A DNA stretch of 15,810 nt from Opitutaceae bacterium (GCA_025352845.1 JANXSC010000090.1:1-15810); one strand, 5' to 3'; counted from the stretch's first letter, positions 6,745 to 15,386 are shown. Translations and numbers: made by a program. The notes: a model not told the origin generated them from the sequence alone.

Positions 6745-9700
6745 ATGCCCTCACAGCGCATCCGTGCATTCGTTGTCACGCTTTCAGCGGCACCGGTTTT
6801 CGGTGCCACCGCCGCCACGTCGGCCGACGCCCAACTCGACCGGGACTTCACGCGCACGGTGCGACCGTTTGTGGAGGCATACTGCGTCACCTGTCACGGG
6901 CTGGAAAAAACCGAGGCCGAACTCGACCTCCGGCCATTCACGAGCAAGACCTCGGTCGTCGATGGATTCGCGACTTGGGAACTCGTGCTGGAGCGGCTGG
7001 AAGCTGCCGAGATGCCGCCCGCGAAAGCGAAGCGCCACCCGAGTGACGAGCAGCGCGAGGGCATCGTCACGTGGGTGCGCGCGCTGCGGAAAAACGAGGC
7101 GAAGAAAAATGCCGGCGACCCCGGCCCCGTCCTCGCGCGCCGCCTGAGCAACCCCGAATACGACCACTCCATCCGCGATCTCACGAGCGTCGATCTCAGG
7201 CCGACCAAGGAGTTTCCCGTCGATCCGGCGAATCAGGCGGGGTTCGCCAATTCCGGCGAATCGCTCGCGATGTCGCCCGCGCTCCTGAAAAAATACCTCG
7301 GGGCCGCGCGCACCGTCGCCGATCATGTCCTGCTGAAACCCGATGGTTTCGCCTTCGCGCCGCATCCGGTCGTCACCGACACCGACCGCGACAAATATTC
7401 CGTGCTGCGCATCGTCGATTTCTACCGCCGGCAGCCGACGGACCTCGCGGAATATTTTCTCGCGGCGTGGCGCTTTCAGAATCGCACCGGGCGCGGGCAG
7501 CCCGAAGGCACCCTCGCCGCCATCGCCGCGGAGGGTAAGCTGAGCCCGAAATATCTCGCGACGATTTGGACCCTGCTGAGCGATTCGACTGACGCCGTCG
7601 GGCCGATCGCGAAAATTCAGGCGCTGTGGCGCGAGCTGCCGTCGGGTGGAGCGAACGAATCCGACCGCGCGCGCGCCGGCTGCGAGCGGTTGCGCGACTG
7701 GATCGTTGGCCTGCGCGGGAAAATTGTGCCCGAGGTGAAAAATCTCGCCGCGATGGGCACCGGCATTCAGGGCGGTTCGCAGACGCTCGTGCTGTGGAAA
7801 AACCGCGAGATGGCCGCCAACCGCCGCCGGTTCGATCTGGCCGCGCTGCAGACGGCGGACGACGCGGCCGCGCTCGAGGCGCAGCGGTTGACCGCCGCGC
7901 AAGCCGCGGCGGCCCGGTCCGCGCCGCCGAAGATGCCGGCCAAGGCCTCGACCGACGCCGATGTGATTCAGCGCGGCGGAAAATTTCTTGCGCCCGTCCT
8001 CACCACGACCGGCTCATCGGCGACCTTCCAAATGGCCGCCGCCAAAAACCGCGGGGCCGATCCCGATTTGCTCGTGCCGGCCGACGCGATGGAACGCGCG
8101 CGGCACGAGGCGGCGTTTGCCCGGTTCGCGGCGGTGTTTCCCGATGCGTTCTACATCACGGAGCGCGCGCGCGTTTACCTCGACGCGGCGAAGGAGAAGG
8201 ACAACGCCGGCCGCCTCCTCAGTGCTGGTTTGCACAGCATGACCGGTTACTTCCGCGACGATGGCCCGCTCTACGACCTCGTGCTCGACGCCGCCGCCCG
8301 CCGCGAACTCGACCGGCTCTGGCGCGAATTCGATTTCAGTGCCGCCGTGCCGCACCGGATGCACACGAGCCTGCTCTGGTTCGAGCGCACGGATTCCTCC
8401 TACCTGCGCGACGCGGAGTTCGATCCGTTTCGGCCCGAGGATAAATCCGCGCTCGAGCAACCGAAGATCAAGAAACTGGCAGAGCTGTATCTCGCCAAGG
8501 CCGTGAGTGCGGGCGCGACCGAAGCCGTGCAACAGGCCATCTCCGCGCACTTCGATCGCGTGGCGGCCGACATTCGCCGGGTGGACGAGGAGCGCATCGC
8601 CGCCGAGCCGTGGCATCGCCGCGATCTGCTGGAGTTCGCGGCGCGGGCCTACCGCCGGCCACTTACGACGGCCGAGCGCGCGGGCTTGGAGGAATTTTAC
8701 CGCGTCAGCCGCACCGCCAACGGCCTCGACCACGAGGAGGCGATGCGCGACTGCATCGCGAGCGTGCTGATGTCGCCGCACTTTTGCTATCGGATCGATT
8801 TGGCGGAGGTTGCTCGCGGCGGCGGGCCGGTTGCGCCCACGGCATTTCCGCCGCTCTCCGATGCCGCGTTGGCGAGCCGGCTCAGTTATTTTCTGTGGGC
8901 GACGATGCCCGATGCGGCGCTGCTCGCGCGGGCGGCGGCCGGGGAGTTGCAGAATCCCGCGGTGCTGCGCACCGAAACCCGGCGTCTGCTCCGCGATCCG
9001 CGGATGAAGGATTTCGTGGTGGAGTTCGTCGGGCAGTGGCTGGATTTTCGCCGCTTCGAGGAACACAACGCCGTCGATCGCGAGCGGTTTCCGACCTTCG
9101 ACAACGCCCTGCGCGCGGCGATGTTCGAGGAACCGGTGCGCTTTTTCGCCGACATCGTGCGCGAGGATCGTTCCGTGCTCAACCTGCTCTACGGCGATTA
9201 CGCGCTCGTGAACGCGCCACTCGCGCAGCACTACGGCATGCCGTTCGCGGACACTACCGGCGAGGGCTGGGCGCGCGTCGAACGGGCGGGAGAATTCGGG
9301 CGAGGCGGCCTGCTCCCGATGGCGGTTTTTCTCACCGCCAATTCGCCCGGTCTGCGCACGAGTCCGGTCAAGCGTGGTTATTGGGTTGTGCGGCGCGTGC
9401 TTGGCGAGCGCATTCCGCCGCCGCCCGCCACCGTGCCGACGCTGCCCAGTGACGAAAAAGATCTCGGCGATCTCACGTTGCGCGAGACGCTCGCGCGGCA
9501 CCGCGCGGACAAGGCGTGCGCGAGCTGCCACGCGCGCTTCGATTCGTTTGGCCTCGTTTTCGAGGGCTACGGCGCGGTCGGCGAGCGCCGCACGGTGGAT
9601 TTCGGCGGACGCGCGATCGATGCGCGAGCGGAATTTCCCGGCGGGGCGCAGGGCATCGGGCTCGCGGGGCTGCGCGACTACATCCGCGCGCACCGGCAGG

Positions 9701-9921
9701 ATGATTTTGTCGACAACCTCTGCCGTAAGCTTCTCGCCTACGCACTCGGTCGCACGCTGCTGATGTCCGACGATCCGCTGATCGCCGAGATGAAGTCCGC
9801 GCTCGCGGCCGGCGGCTACCGTTTCAGCACGCTCGTCGAGACCATCGTCACGAGTTCCCAGTTTCGCACCAAGCGGGCCTTGCCCGCCAACGATCGGATC
9901 AGCCATGCACCCTCCAATTAA
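6745..9921 (+). CDS. Exported dihaem cytochrome c protein of the DUF1592/DUF1588 (PSCyt/PSD) type
   Basis: A 1058-residue protein of unknown reaction, probably a periplasmic or surface electron-transfer partner. ATG 6745 is chosen because a Sec-type signal (residues 1-30, AFVVTLSAAPVFGATAA) follows; the frame is open upstream to 6517 but not protein-like. Domain order: PSCyt1 haem c motif CVTCH (47-51); DUF1587 from RLSNPEYDHSIRDLT (133 on); a long region 230-620 with no domain I recognise; DUF1595 (631 on, FAARAYRRPLTTAE); DUF1592 (704-850, LASRLSYFLWATMPD); DUF1588 (852 on, GLLPMAVFLTANSPGLRTSPVKRG) with a second haem motif CASCH (925-929); DUF1585 at the end (from 990). Methionine or histidine axial ligands cannot be fixed from sequence. 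The stop overlaps the DUF1552 start by 17 bp, a coupling usual for this gene pair in Planctomycetes and Verrucomicrobia. Confidence 0.9.
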   Translation: MPSQRIRAFVVTLSAAPVFGATAATSADAQLDRDFTRTVRPFVEAYCVTCHGLEKTEAELDLRPFTSKTSVVDGFATWELVLERLEAAEMPPAKAKRHPSDEQREGIVTWVRALRKNEAKKNAGDPGPVLARRLSNPEYDHSIRDLTSVDLRPTKEFPVDPANQAGFANSGESLAMSPALLKKYLGAARTVADHVLLKPDGFAFAPHPVVTDTDRDKYSVLRIVDFYRRQPTDLAEYFLAAWRFQNRTGRGQPEGTLAAIAAEGKLSPKYLATIWTLLSDSTDAVGPIAKIQALWRELPSGGANESDRARAGCERLRDWIVGLRGKIVPEVKNLAAMGTGIQGGSQTLVLWKNREMAANRRRFDLAALQTADDAAALEAQRLTAAQAAAARSAPPKMPAKASTDADVIQRGGKFLAPVLTTTGSSATFQMAAAKNRGADPDLLVPADAMERARHEAAFARFAAVFPDAFYITERARVYLDAAKEKDNAGRLLSAGLHSMTGYFRDDGPLYDLVLDAAARRELDRLWREFDFSAAVPHRMHTSLLWFERTDSSYLRDAEFDPFRPEDKSALEQPKIKKLAELYLAKAVSAGATEAVQQAISAHFDRVAADIRRVDEERIAAEPWHRRDLLEFAARAYRRPLTTAERAGLEEFYRVSRTANGLDHEEAMRDCIASVLMSPHFCYRIDLAEVARGGGPVAPTAFPPLSDAALASRLSYFLWATMPDAALLARAAAGELQNPAVLRTETRRLLRDPRMKDFVVEFVGQWLDFRRFEEHNAVDRERFPTFDNALRAAMFEEPVRFFADIVREDRSVLNLLYGDYALVNAPLAQHYGMPFADTTGEGWARVERAGEFGRGGLLPMAVFLTANSPGLRTSPVKRGYWVVRRVLGERIPPPPATVPTLPSDEKDLGDLTLRETLARHRADKACASCHARFDSFGLVFEGYGAVGERRTVDFGGRAIDARAEFPGGAQGIGLAGLRDYIRAHRQDDFVDNLCRKLLAYALGRTLLMSDDPLIAEMKSALAAGGYRFSTLVETIVTSSQFRTKRALPANDRISHAPSN

Positions 9922-11272
9922 CACTCCCGTCGCCTCGCGTCGCCCGTCACTTTCCCGCCGCACGTTTTTGCGCGGTTCGGGTGTGCTCATGGCCTTGCCT
10001 TGGTTGGACTCGCTGCCGGCGTGGAGTGCCGCGCCCGCGACCGATCAAGCGACCGATGCGCCGCCGCCCAAATACCCGCAGCGCTTCGCCGCGATCTTCG
10101 TCGGCAACGGGATCAACAGCGATCACTGGTGGGCCAAGGGCGCGGGCGCGGAGATGGAGTTGAGTCGCACGCTTGCGCCTCTCGCGCCGTTGCGGACGAA
10201 GCTCAATGTCTTCGAGGGGCTCTTTAACAAGCCGGCCGTCGGGGTCGGCATTCACCCGGGGCAGACGGGAAATATTCTTTCGGGCATGCCGCTGATGAAG
10301 GGCGCCGTGCTCAGGGGCGGCATCAGCATGGATCAGGTGCTCGCGAATCGCCTCGGGCTGGAAACGATGCAGCCGAGCCTCGTCCTCGGCTGCGAGCAGC
10401 CGATCACGGGTTATCACGAGACGAATTTTTCGATGGCCTACAGCTCGCACATCTCATGGCAGAATGCCGATTCGCCCGTGCCGATGGAGGTCTATCCCTC
10501 GCTGGCGTTCGACAGCCTGTTCGAGAACCGCGGCAACCGCCGCACGCAAAGCATCCTCGATCGCATCAAGGACGACGCCGCCTCGCTCGCGCGGAAAATC
10601 AGCGCCGAGGATCACCGCAAGCTCGACGAGTATCTCACGAGTGTGCGCGAGGTGGAGAAGCGCGTCGACCGCATGCGCAGCGATCAGACGAAGGCCGAGG
10701 AAAACGCCCGCGACCGCGGCCGCCCGCTCCTCGCGATGAACCGCCCCGACAACGGCCTGCCCGAGGATATCCGCGATCACATGCGGCTGATGTGCGACAT
10801 CGTCGCGCTCGCGTTTCAGACCGACCGCACGCGCGTCGCCACGCTCGTGCTCTGCCGCGATCTTTCGGGGTTGTTTTATCCTTTCCTCGGCGTGCGCAAG
10901 ACCCACCACTCGGCGTCGCACGACGATCTTTCCGACGATTTTGAGAAAATCGCGCGCTATTACGTGAGCAACCTCGCCTACCTCGCGTCGCGCCTCGACG
11001 CCATGCCCGAAGGAGAGGGCACCGTGCTCGACCACAGCTGCCTGCTCTATCTCTCGAACATGTTTTCCGGCTCCAAGCATGACAACACGCGGCTCCCCGT
11101 GCTCACGGTGGGCGGACTCGGTGGCACACTCGCGACCGGCCGCGTGCTCGATTTCACCAAGGCCGGCGACGGCAACCGCAAGCTCTGCAGCCTGCATCTC
11201 TCGCTCATGGATCGGATGGGCGTCACGCTCCCGCGCTTCGGCGATGCGGATGCGCGGTTGGCGGGAATCTGA
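9905..11272 (+). CDS. DUF1552 protein, Tat-exported partner of the cytochrome c protein
   Basis: A 455-residue exported protein. The N-terminus carries a twin-arginine signal, LSRRTFLRGSGVLMALPWL (about residues 16-34), so it should be exported folded, possibly with a cofactor or metal. The body matches DUF1552, also called the HXXSHH family: the signature here is THHSASHDD at residues 333-341, with conserved FVGNGIN near the start (residues 64-70) and the late segment LYLSNMFSGSKHDNTRLPVL. I infer a relation to the DUF1501/alkaline-phosphatase-like fold, but no reaction is known to me. It begins inside the last codons of the dihaem protein (17-bp overlap), so the two are translated together and are likely to act together in the periplasm. 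Length is normal for the family. Confidence 0.9.
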   Translation: MHPPINTPVASRRPSLSRRTFLRGSGVLMALPWLDSLPAWSAAPATDQATDAPPPKYPQRFAAIFVGNGINSDHWWAKGAGAEMELSRTLAPLAPLRTKLNVFEGLFNKPAVGVGIHPGQTGNILSGMPLMKGAVLRGGISMDQVLANRLGLETMQPSLVLGCEQPITGYHETNFSMAYSSHISWQNADSPVPMEVYPSLAFDSLFENRGNRRTQSILDRIKDDAASLARKISAEDHRKLDEYLTSVREVEKRVDRMRSDQTKAEENARDRGRPLLAMNRPDNGLPEDIRDHMRLMCDIVALAFQTDRTRVATLVLCRDLSGLFYPFLGVRKTHHSASHDDLSDDFEKIARYYVSNLAYLASRLDAMPEGEGTVLDHSCLLYLSNMFSGSKHDNTRLPVLTVGGLGGTLATGRVLDFTKAGDGNRKLCSLHLSLMDRMGVTLPRFGDADARLAGI

Positions 11273-11327
11273 GGCGCGACACCGAGCGGCCGCTCGCAAC
11301 GGATCTTGTTTTTGTCGGTCAGCTCGC

Positions 11328-11354
11328 TTGCGCGCGCGGATTGGGCGCGCGCAA
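11328..11354. terminator. 10-bp-stem hairpin between convergent genes
   Basis: TTGCGCGCGC at 11328-11337 and GCGCGCGCAA at 11345-11354 are perfect reverse complements around a 7-nt loop. It lies in the 121-bp gap between the DUF1552 stop and the end of the convergent DUF2062 gene, where a bidirectional transcript end is expected. There is no T tract after it on either strand (only a T run at 11309-11313 well to the left), so it is not a textbook intrinsic terminator. GC-rich alternating sequence forms such stems easily. Confidence 0.35.
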
Positions 11355-11393
11355 CCGCGCTGGCCCACCCCAAGCGTATTTTGCCGACACGAC

Positions 11394-12008
11394 CTACTGC
11401 GGCCCAAACGGCGGCATCGATTCGTCGGACCTCACACCCTTGGGTCGGACTTTGTCCTTCCACGTCTGCAAGATGATCGCGTAGCCCAGCACGCCGCCGA
11501 CGATGCCGATGATCACGGCGCCGAGGTAGAGGGATTTGAAGCCCGACGCGTATTCCTCGGTCCACTTGGCCGTCCAGGCGTGGTGCCAGACTTCCCGCGG
11601 ATTCGCGCCCCGCGCCACCTCGCCCACAAAATAGCACGCCGGCAGCTGGATCGCGGCGGTGAACGGGTTCGAGAGAAATTGCAGCGCGATGCACAGGAGG
11701 AGATTTCCCCGCACCATCAGTGCCGCGATGGCCGCGAGCACAGATTGGCCGGGGAGAAACGGCACGACGGTAATCGGAAATCCGACGAGCCACGCGCGCG
11801 CGAGCGAACCACGCGTCGGCACCCACAGCGCCTTGCTGATGATTCCGTCGCCGAGCAGCCGGTGAATGCGGCCGCCGCGCAAGCGGCTGCGGGAAAGCCG
11901 CTGGCGATGCATCCAACGCAGAATCCAATAGGGTAGGCGCACGGGTGGGGGCGATTCCGTCGCGGTGGCGCGCTGGGTCAATCTATCTTCCGCGACACCG
12001 GTTATCAC
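11394..12008 (-). CDS. DUF2062 membrane protein
   Basis: A small inner-membrane protein of unknown function. The central part (roughly residues 64-130: ARAWLVGFPITVVPFLPGQS, then LMVRGNLLLCIALQFLSNPFTA and IQLPACYFVGE) has the DUF2062 pattern: paired membrane spans joined by a short loop with a conserved N-P-T/F turn. A further span (LYLGAVIIGIVGGVLGYAIIL) precedes the polar C-terminus. The start is uncertain: GTG 12008 gives 204 residues, but GTG 11942 begins VRLPYWILRWMHRQRLSRSR, which looks more like a genuine N-terminus and would give 182 residues; ATG 11912 is also possible. No Shine-Dalgarno distinguishes them. It is divergent from the IlvD/Edd dehydratase and converges on the DUF1552 gene. 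Confidence 0.8.
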   Translation of the reverse strand: MITGVAEDRLTQRATATESPPPVRLPYWILRWMHRQRLSRSRLRGGRIHRLLGDGIISKALWVPTRGSLARAWLVGFPITVVPFLPGQSVLAAIAALMVRGNLLLCIALQFLSNPFTAAIQLPACYFVGEVARGANPREVWHHAWTAKWTEEYASGFKSLYLGAVIIGIVGGVLGYAIILQTWKDKVRPKGVRSDESMPPFGPQ

Positions 12009-12085
12009 CTATTGGCAGAGCGCGCTCGCATTCCGCGCCGTGCTCCCCATAACGCGCTGGCAGCGATCGACGTTGCCTATTTCCG

Positions 12086-13822
12086 ATGAACTCCTCCGCC
12101 GCCTCCGCCGGTTTCCAAAAAAATCTCACGAGCTACGGCGACGCCGCGTTCTCCCAATTCCTCCGCAGTGCGTTCATCAAGGGCGCTGGTTTTTCGGACG
12201 ACGCGCTCACCCGTCCGGTCGTCGGCATCGTCGATACCGGCAGCGGCTACAATCCCTGTCACGGCAACTCCGCCGAACTCATCGCTGCCGTCAGCCGTGG
12301 TGTCATGCTGGCGGGGGCGCTGCCGGTGCCGTTTCCCACCATTTCGCTGCATGAAAGCTTCGCGCATCCGACGAGCATGTATCTGCGCAACCTCATGGCG
12401 CTCGACACCGAGGAAATGATCCGCGCGCAACCGATGGACGCCGTCGTGCTCATCGGTGGCTGCGACAAAACCGTGCCCGCGCAGCTCATGGGTGCCGCCT
12501 CCGCCGGTGTGCCGGCGATCCAGCTCGTCACGGGGTCGATGCTCACCGGTTCGCACGATGGCGTGCGCGTCGGCGCCTGCACCGATTGTCGCCGCTTCTG
12601 GGGCCGCTTCCGTGCCGGTGAAATCGACGCCACCGAAATCGCGCGCGTGAACGACCAGCTCGTCGCGAGCGTTGGCACCTGCTCCGTCATGGGCACGGCC
12701 AGCACAATGGCGTGCATCGCCGAGGCACTCGGGATGGCGCTGCCCGGCAGCGCGTCGCCGCCGGCCGTCACTGCGGATCGGCTGCGCATTGCGGAAAAAA
12801 CCGGCGCCACCGCCGTCGCCATGATCGCGGCGCAGCTCACACCGGAAAAAATCCTCACTCCCCACGCGATCGAGAATGCACTCCGCGTCCTGCTCGCCAT
12901 CGGCGGCTCGACCAACGGCATCATCCACCTCACCGCCATCGCCGGGCGCGCGGGCATCGCGATCGATTTCGAGGCGTTCGATGCGATGAGCCGCGAGACA
13001 CCGGTGCTCGTGGATTTGAAACCCTCAGGCCGGCACTACATGGAGGATTTTCACCGTGCCGGCGGACTCATCGCGGTGCTGCGCGAGCTGCATCCGCTCT
13101 TGCACCTCGATGCTCTCACCGTCACCGGCCGCACCCTCGGCGCAGAACTCGACGCGGCCGGTCCCGGTTTCCCGCAGGACGTCGTGCGCACCCGCACCAA
13201 TCCGATTTATGCCGAGGGCGGGCTCGCGTTTTTGCGCGGCAACCTCGCGCCCGGCGGCGCGTTCATCAAGCAGTCCGCCGCGACGCCCGCACTGCTGGAA
13301 CACGAGGGTCGCGCGGTCGTCTTTGAAAACGCCACCGATCTTGCGAGCCGCATCGACGATCCCGCGCTCGACGTCACGGCGAACGATGTGCTTGTCCTAA
13401 AAAGCATCGGCCCGCGCGGTGCGCCGGGCATGCCCGAGGCCGGCTACCTGCCGATCCCCAGGAAACTCGCGGCGCAGGGCGTGAAGGACATGGTGCGCAT
13501 CTCCGACGGCCGGATGAGTGGCACCGCGACGGGCACCATCGTGCTGCACGTCACGCCCGAATCCGCGCTCGGCGGCCCGCTCGCCGCCGCCCGCTTTGGC
13601 GACCGCATTCGGCTCAGCGTCGCCCGCCGCACCATCGAACTGCTCGTGCCGGCCGCCGAGATCGCGCGCCGTCTCGCCGCGCTCGCGTCTCCTGCACCGA
13701 CGGCTGCCCGCGGCTACGCCAAACTTTTCCACGACCACGTCACGCAAGCGGACCTCGGGTGCGATTTCGATTTCCTCCGGGCGACGGAAATGAAAGCGAA
13801 GGCGCCCGCACGGCGTCTTTAA
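12086..13822 (+). CDS. IlvD/Edd-family dehydratase, probably acting on a sugar acid
   Basis: A 578-residue cytosolic Fe-S dehydratase that removes water from a 2,3-dihydroxy or polyhydroxy acid to give a 2-keto acid. Cluster ligands are visible: C58 in GYNPCHGN, C126 in GGCDKTVPAQLM and C199 in GTCSVMGTASTM; K128 in the CDKT motif is the residue expected to be carbamylated and bind the divalent metal. The C-terminal domain contains IYAEGGLAFLRGNLAPGGAFIKQSA and SDGRMSGTATGTIVLHVTPE, typical of the family. A CxxC at 165-168 within GACTDCRRFWGRFRAGE resembles the sugar-acid branch (aldonate dehydratases) rather than the branched-chain amino-acid enzyme IlvD. No other ilv gene or sugar gene is beside it, so the substrate is undetermined. 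ATG 12086 gives a normal N-terminus; no Shine-Dalgarno. Confidence 0.88.
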   Translation: MNSSAASAGFQKNLTSYGDAAFSQFLRSAFIKGAGFSDDALTRPVVGIVDTGSGYNPCHGNSAELIAAVSRGVMLAGALPVPFPTISLHESFAHPTSMYLRNLMALDTEEMIRAQPMDAVVLIGGCDKTVPAQLMGAASAGVPAIQLVTGSMLTGSHDGVRVGACTDCRRFWGRFRAGEIDATEIARVNDQLVASVGTCSVMGTASTMACIAEALGMALPGSASPPAVTADRLRIAEKTGATAVAMIAAQLTPEKILTPHAIENALRVLLAIGGSTNGIIHLTAIAGRAGIAIDFEAFDAMSRETPVLVDLKPSGRHYMEDFHRAGGLIAVLRELHPLLHLDALTVTGRTLGAELDAAGPGFPQDVVRTRTNPIYAEGGLAFLRGNLAPGGAFIKQSAATPALLEHEGRAVVFENATDLASRIDDPALDVTANDVLVLKSIGPRGAPGMPEAGYLPIPRKLAAQGVKDMVRISDGRMSGTATGTIVLHVTPESALGGPLAAARFGDRIRLSVARRTIELLVPAAEIARRLAALASPAPTAARGYAKLFHDHVTQADLGCDFDFLRATEMKAKAPARRL

Positions 13823-13895
13823 GTAGGGCAGGTCTTTGACCTGCCCTTTCGCGCAGTGAGTGCTCGCACCGAGGGCGGGTCAAAGACCCGCCCTA
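13823..13895. repeat. REP-like double palindrome between convergent dehydratase and argA genes
   Basis: Two palindromes face each other. The first (13826-13848) has arms AGGGCAGGTC and GACCTGCCCT around TTT; the second (13872-13894) has arms AGGGCGGGTC and GACCCGCCCT around AAA. The second is the reverse complement of the first with two differences, so the whole can also fold as one large hairpin, and both outer ends are GTAGGG/CCCTAC. It sits directly after the dehydratase TAA and supplies the TAG stop of argA. The paired arrangement is that of REP/BIME-type repeats, and it probably ends or protects both convergent transcripts. It shares its ends with the repeat at 3306-3366. Confidence 0.8.
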
Positions 13896-15230
13896 CTTCA
13901 ACTGCCGCACCAGCACCTTCGCGTTGCGGCCGCTTTCCTCGTAGAGCTTGAGCCGCGCGTCGGGCAGAATGTCCTTCGTCGCTTCCTCGAAGCCGACGAC
14001 GTTGGTGAAGAAGCCGAAACTCTGCGTGGAGAGCGCGATTACGGTGCTCACGTCGCGTTCCTTCGCGACCATGCACGCGTAGTCCACCATCTTTTTCCCG
14101 ATGCCGCGGTTGTGGTAGAACGGCATCACGTAGAGCGAGCCAACCTCCGCGAGCTGCGGCTTGTCGGGATAAAAATACAGCGTGACGCACGCGATGATGT
14201 TCTCGTCGATCTCGAAGACGAAGAACTGGTCGATGTTTTTTTCCAGCGCCTGCTGCGAGCGGAACAGTAGCTCCTCGCGGCGCACGGCGGCGCGCGTGAG
14301 GTTGTAGATCATGCGCACGTCGCTCTTCCGCGCCTTGCGGATTTGCGCGTAGTCGTTGCCGTAAACGAGCGAGCCGACGCCCTCGTTGGAAAAGATTTCA
14401 TTGAGCAGCCCGTCGAAGACGCGGCCGTCGAGGATGTGCACGCGCGGCGTGCCGGTCTCGATCGCTTTGATGGCGTGGGTGGCCTTGCTGCGGACCGATT
14501 CGGCGATGCGCTCGGGCTGCTCATCGAGCATTTTCCGCAACGCATCGACGGGAATATCGCGGCGAATTTCGCCATCGATTTCGAGGCCCGGTGCCGGCGT
14601 GAGGTAAACGATCTTCGTGGCGTGCAGCGCTTCGGCGAGTTCGGCCGCGAGGAGATCGGAATTCACGCGGAGCGATTTTCCGTCGGGCCCGAAGGCCACG
14701 GGCGAGACGACGGGCACGACCTGCCGGTCGATCAGCTCGGTGAGAAAGTCCTTGTCGATCCGCTCGACCTTGCCGGTGAACTGCTGGTCGACGCCCTTGA
14801 TGATTCCGATCGGGAGCGCGCGGACGGCGTTGGTCGTGGCGCATTTCAGCACGTTCTGCGTCAGGCCCTCGACGATCGCGTGCGAGGCGCGCGAGGAGGC
14901 GCGGATCGCGAGATCGAGTGTGGCGGCATCGGTCACGCCCGTGCCGTCGGAATTTGAAATCGCGATGTTCCGCGCGGCGGAGAGTTCCTTGAGCTGATGA
15001 CTCAGGCCGTGGACAATCACGATCTTGATCCCGAGCGAGCGGAGCACGGCGAGATCCACGAGGAGGTTGCCGAAGTTGTCGTCGGCTACGATCGACCCGT
15101 CGACGGCGACGATGAAAATCTGGCCCTGAAAGCGCGGCACGTATTTCAGGATGCCGCGGAGATCGGTCGGCTTGATCGTGGTGGCGATCGCGGAGGCGGG
15201 AGGGTGGGACTGGCCGGGGCCGTTGCTCAT
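13893..15230 (-). CDS. argA: Amino-acid N-acetyltransferase (N-acetylglutamate synthase)
   Basis: Catalyses acetyl-CoA + L-glutamate to N-acetylglutamate, the first step of arginine biosynthesis, in the cytosol. The 445 residues match the length of classical ArgA. The N-terminal amino-acid-kinase domain (about 20-290) shows VDGSIVADDNFGNLLVDLAVL and IKIVIVHG; the lysine of the kinase family is replaced (FIVAVDGS), as expected where this domain serves only as the arginine-binding regulatory part. The GNAT acetyltransferase domain (about 293-445) has the acetyl-CoA loop RGIGKK at 375-380. The frame is open to 15368, but ATG 15230 gives a normal family N-terminus and is chosen. Arginine feedback inhibition is expected from the family. 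No other arg gene is nearby. The TAG stop lies in the REP-like repeat. Confidence 0.92.
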   Translation of the reverse strand: MSNGPGQSHPPASAIATTIKPTDLRGILKYVPRFQGQIFIVAVDGSIVADDNFGNLLVDLAVLRSLGIKIVIVHGLSHQLKELSAARNIAISNSDGTGVTDAATLDLAIRASSRASHAIVEGLTQNVLKCATTNAVRALPIGIIKGVDQQFTGKVERIDKDFLTELIDRQVVPVVSPVAFGPDGKSLRVNSDLLAAELAEALHATKIVYLTPAPGLEIDGEIRRDIPVDALRKMLDEQPERIAESVRSKATHAIKAIETGTPRVHILDGRVFDGLLNEIFSNEGVGSLVYGNDYAQIRKARKSDVRMIYNLTRAAVRREELLFRSQQALEKNIDQFFVFEIDENIIACVTLYFYPDKPQLAEVGSLYVMPFYHNRGIGKKMVDYACMVAKERDVSTVIALSTQSFGFFTNVVGFEEATKDILPDARLKLYEESGRNAKVLVRQLK

Positions 15231-15386
15231 CAGGTAAGGACGCGCAGTTGTCGGGGATGCAAAGCGGCGCGTCAATAGTCGCGCGCGGGGCTTCCACTTG
15301 GGAGATAGTCCATCAGAACAATTGCCGTTGCAGGTATCAGTCGGGTTTGTGTCACTGCACCGATGCACGTGGTTCCTAGCGGGAGA

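Noticed and set aside
8014..9990. Long minus-strand open frame (658 codons) opposite the dihaem cytochrome gene
   Set aside because: The plus strand encodes a coherent multi-domain protein with two haem motifs; the minus frame has no recognisable motif and follows GC-rich codon-phase bias.
11273..11393. Possible small gene between DUF1552 and DUF2062 genes
   Set aside because: The gap is 121 bp, with only a GC-rich stem and no plausible coding frame.
15247..15275. Possible argA promoter (TTGACG, 17 bp, GACAAC on the minus strand)
   Set aside because: The -35 box is good but the -10 matches only three of six consensus positions, and such pairs occur by chance; not strong enough to annotate.
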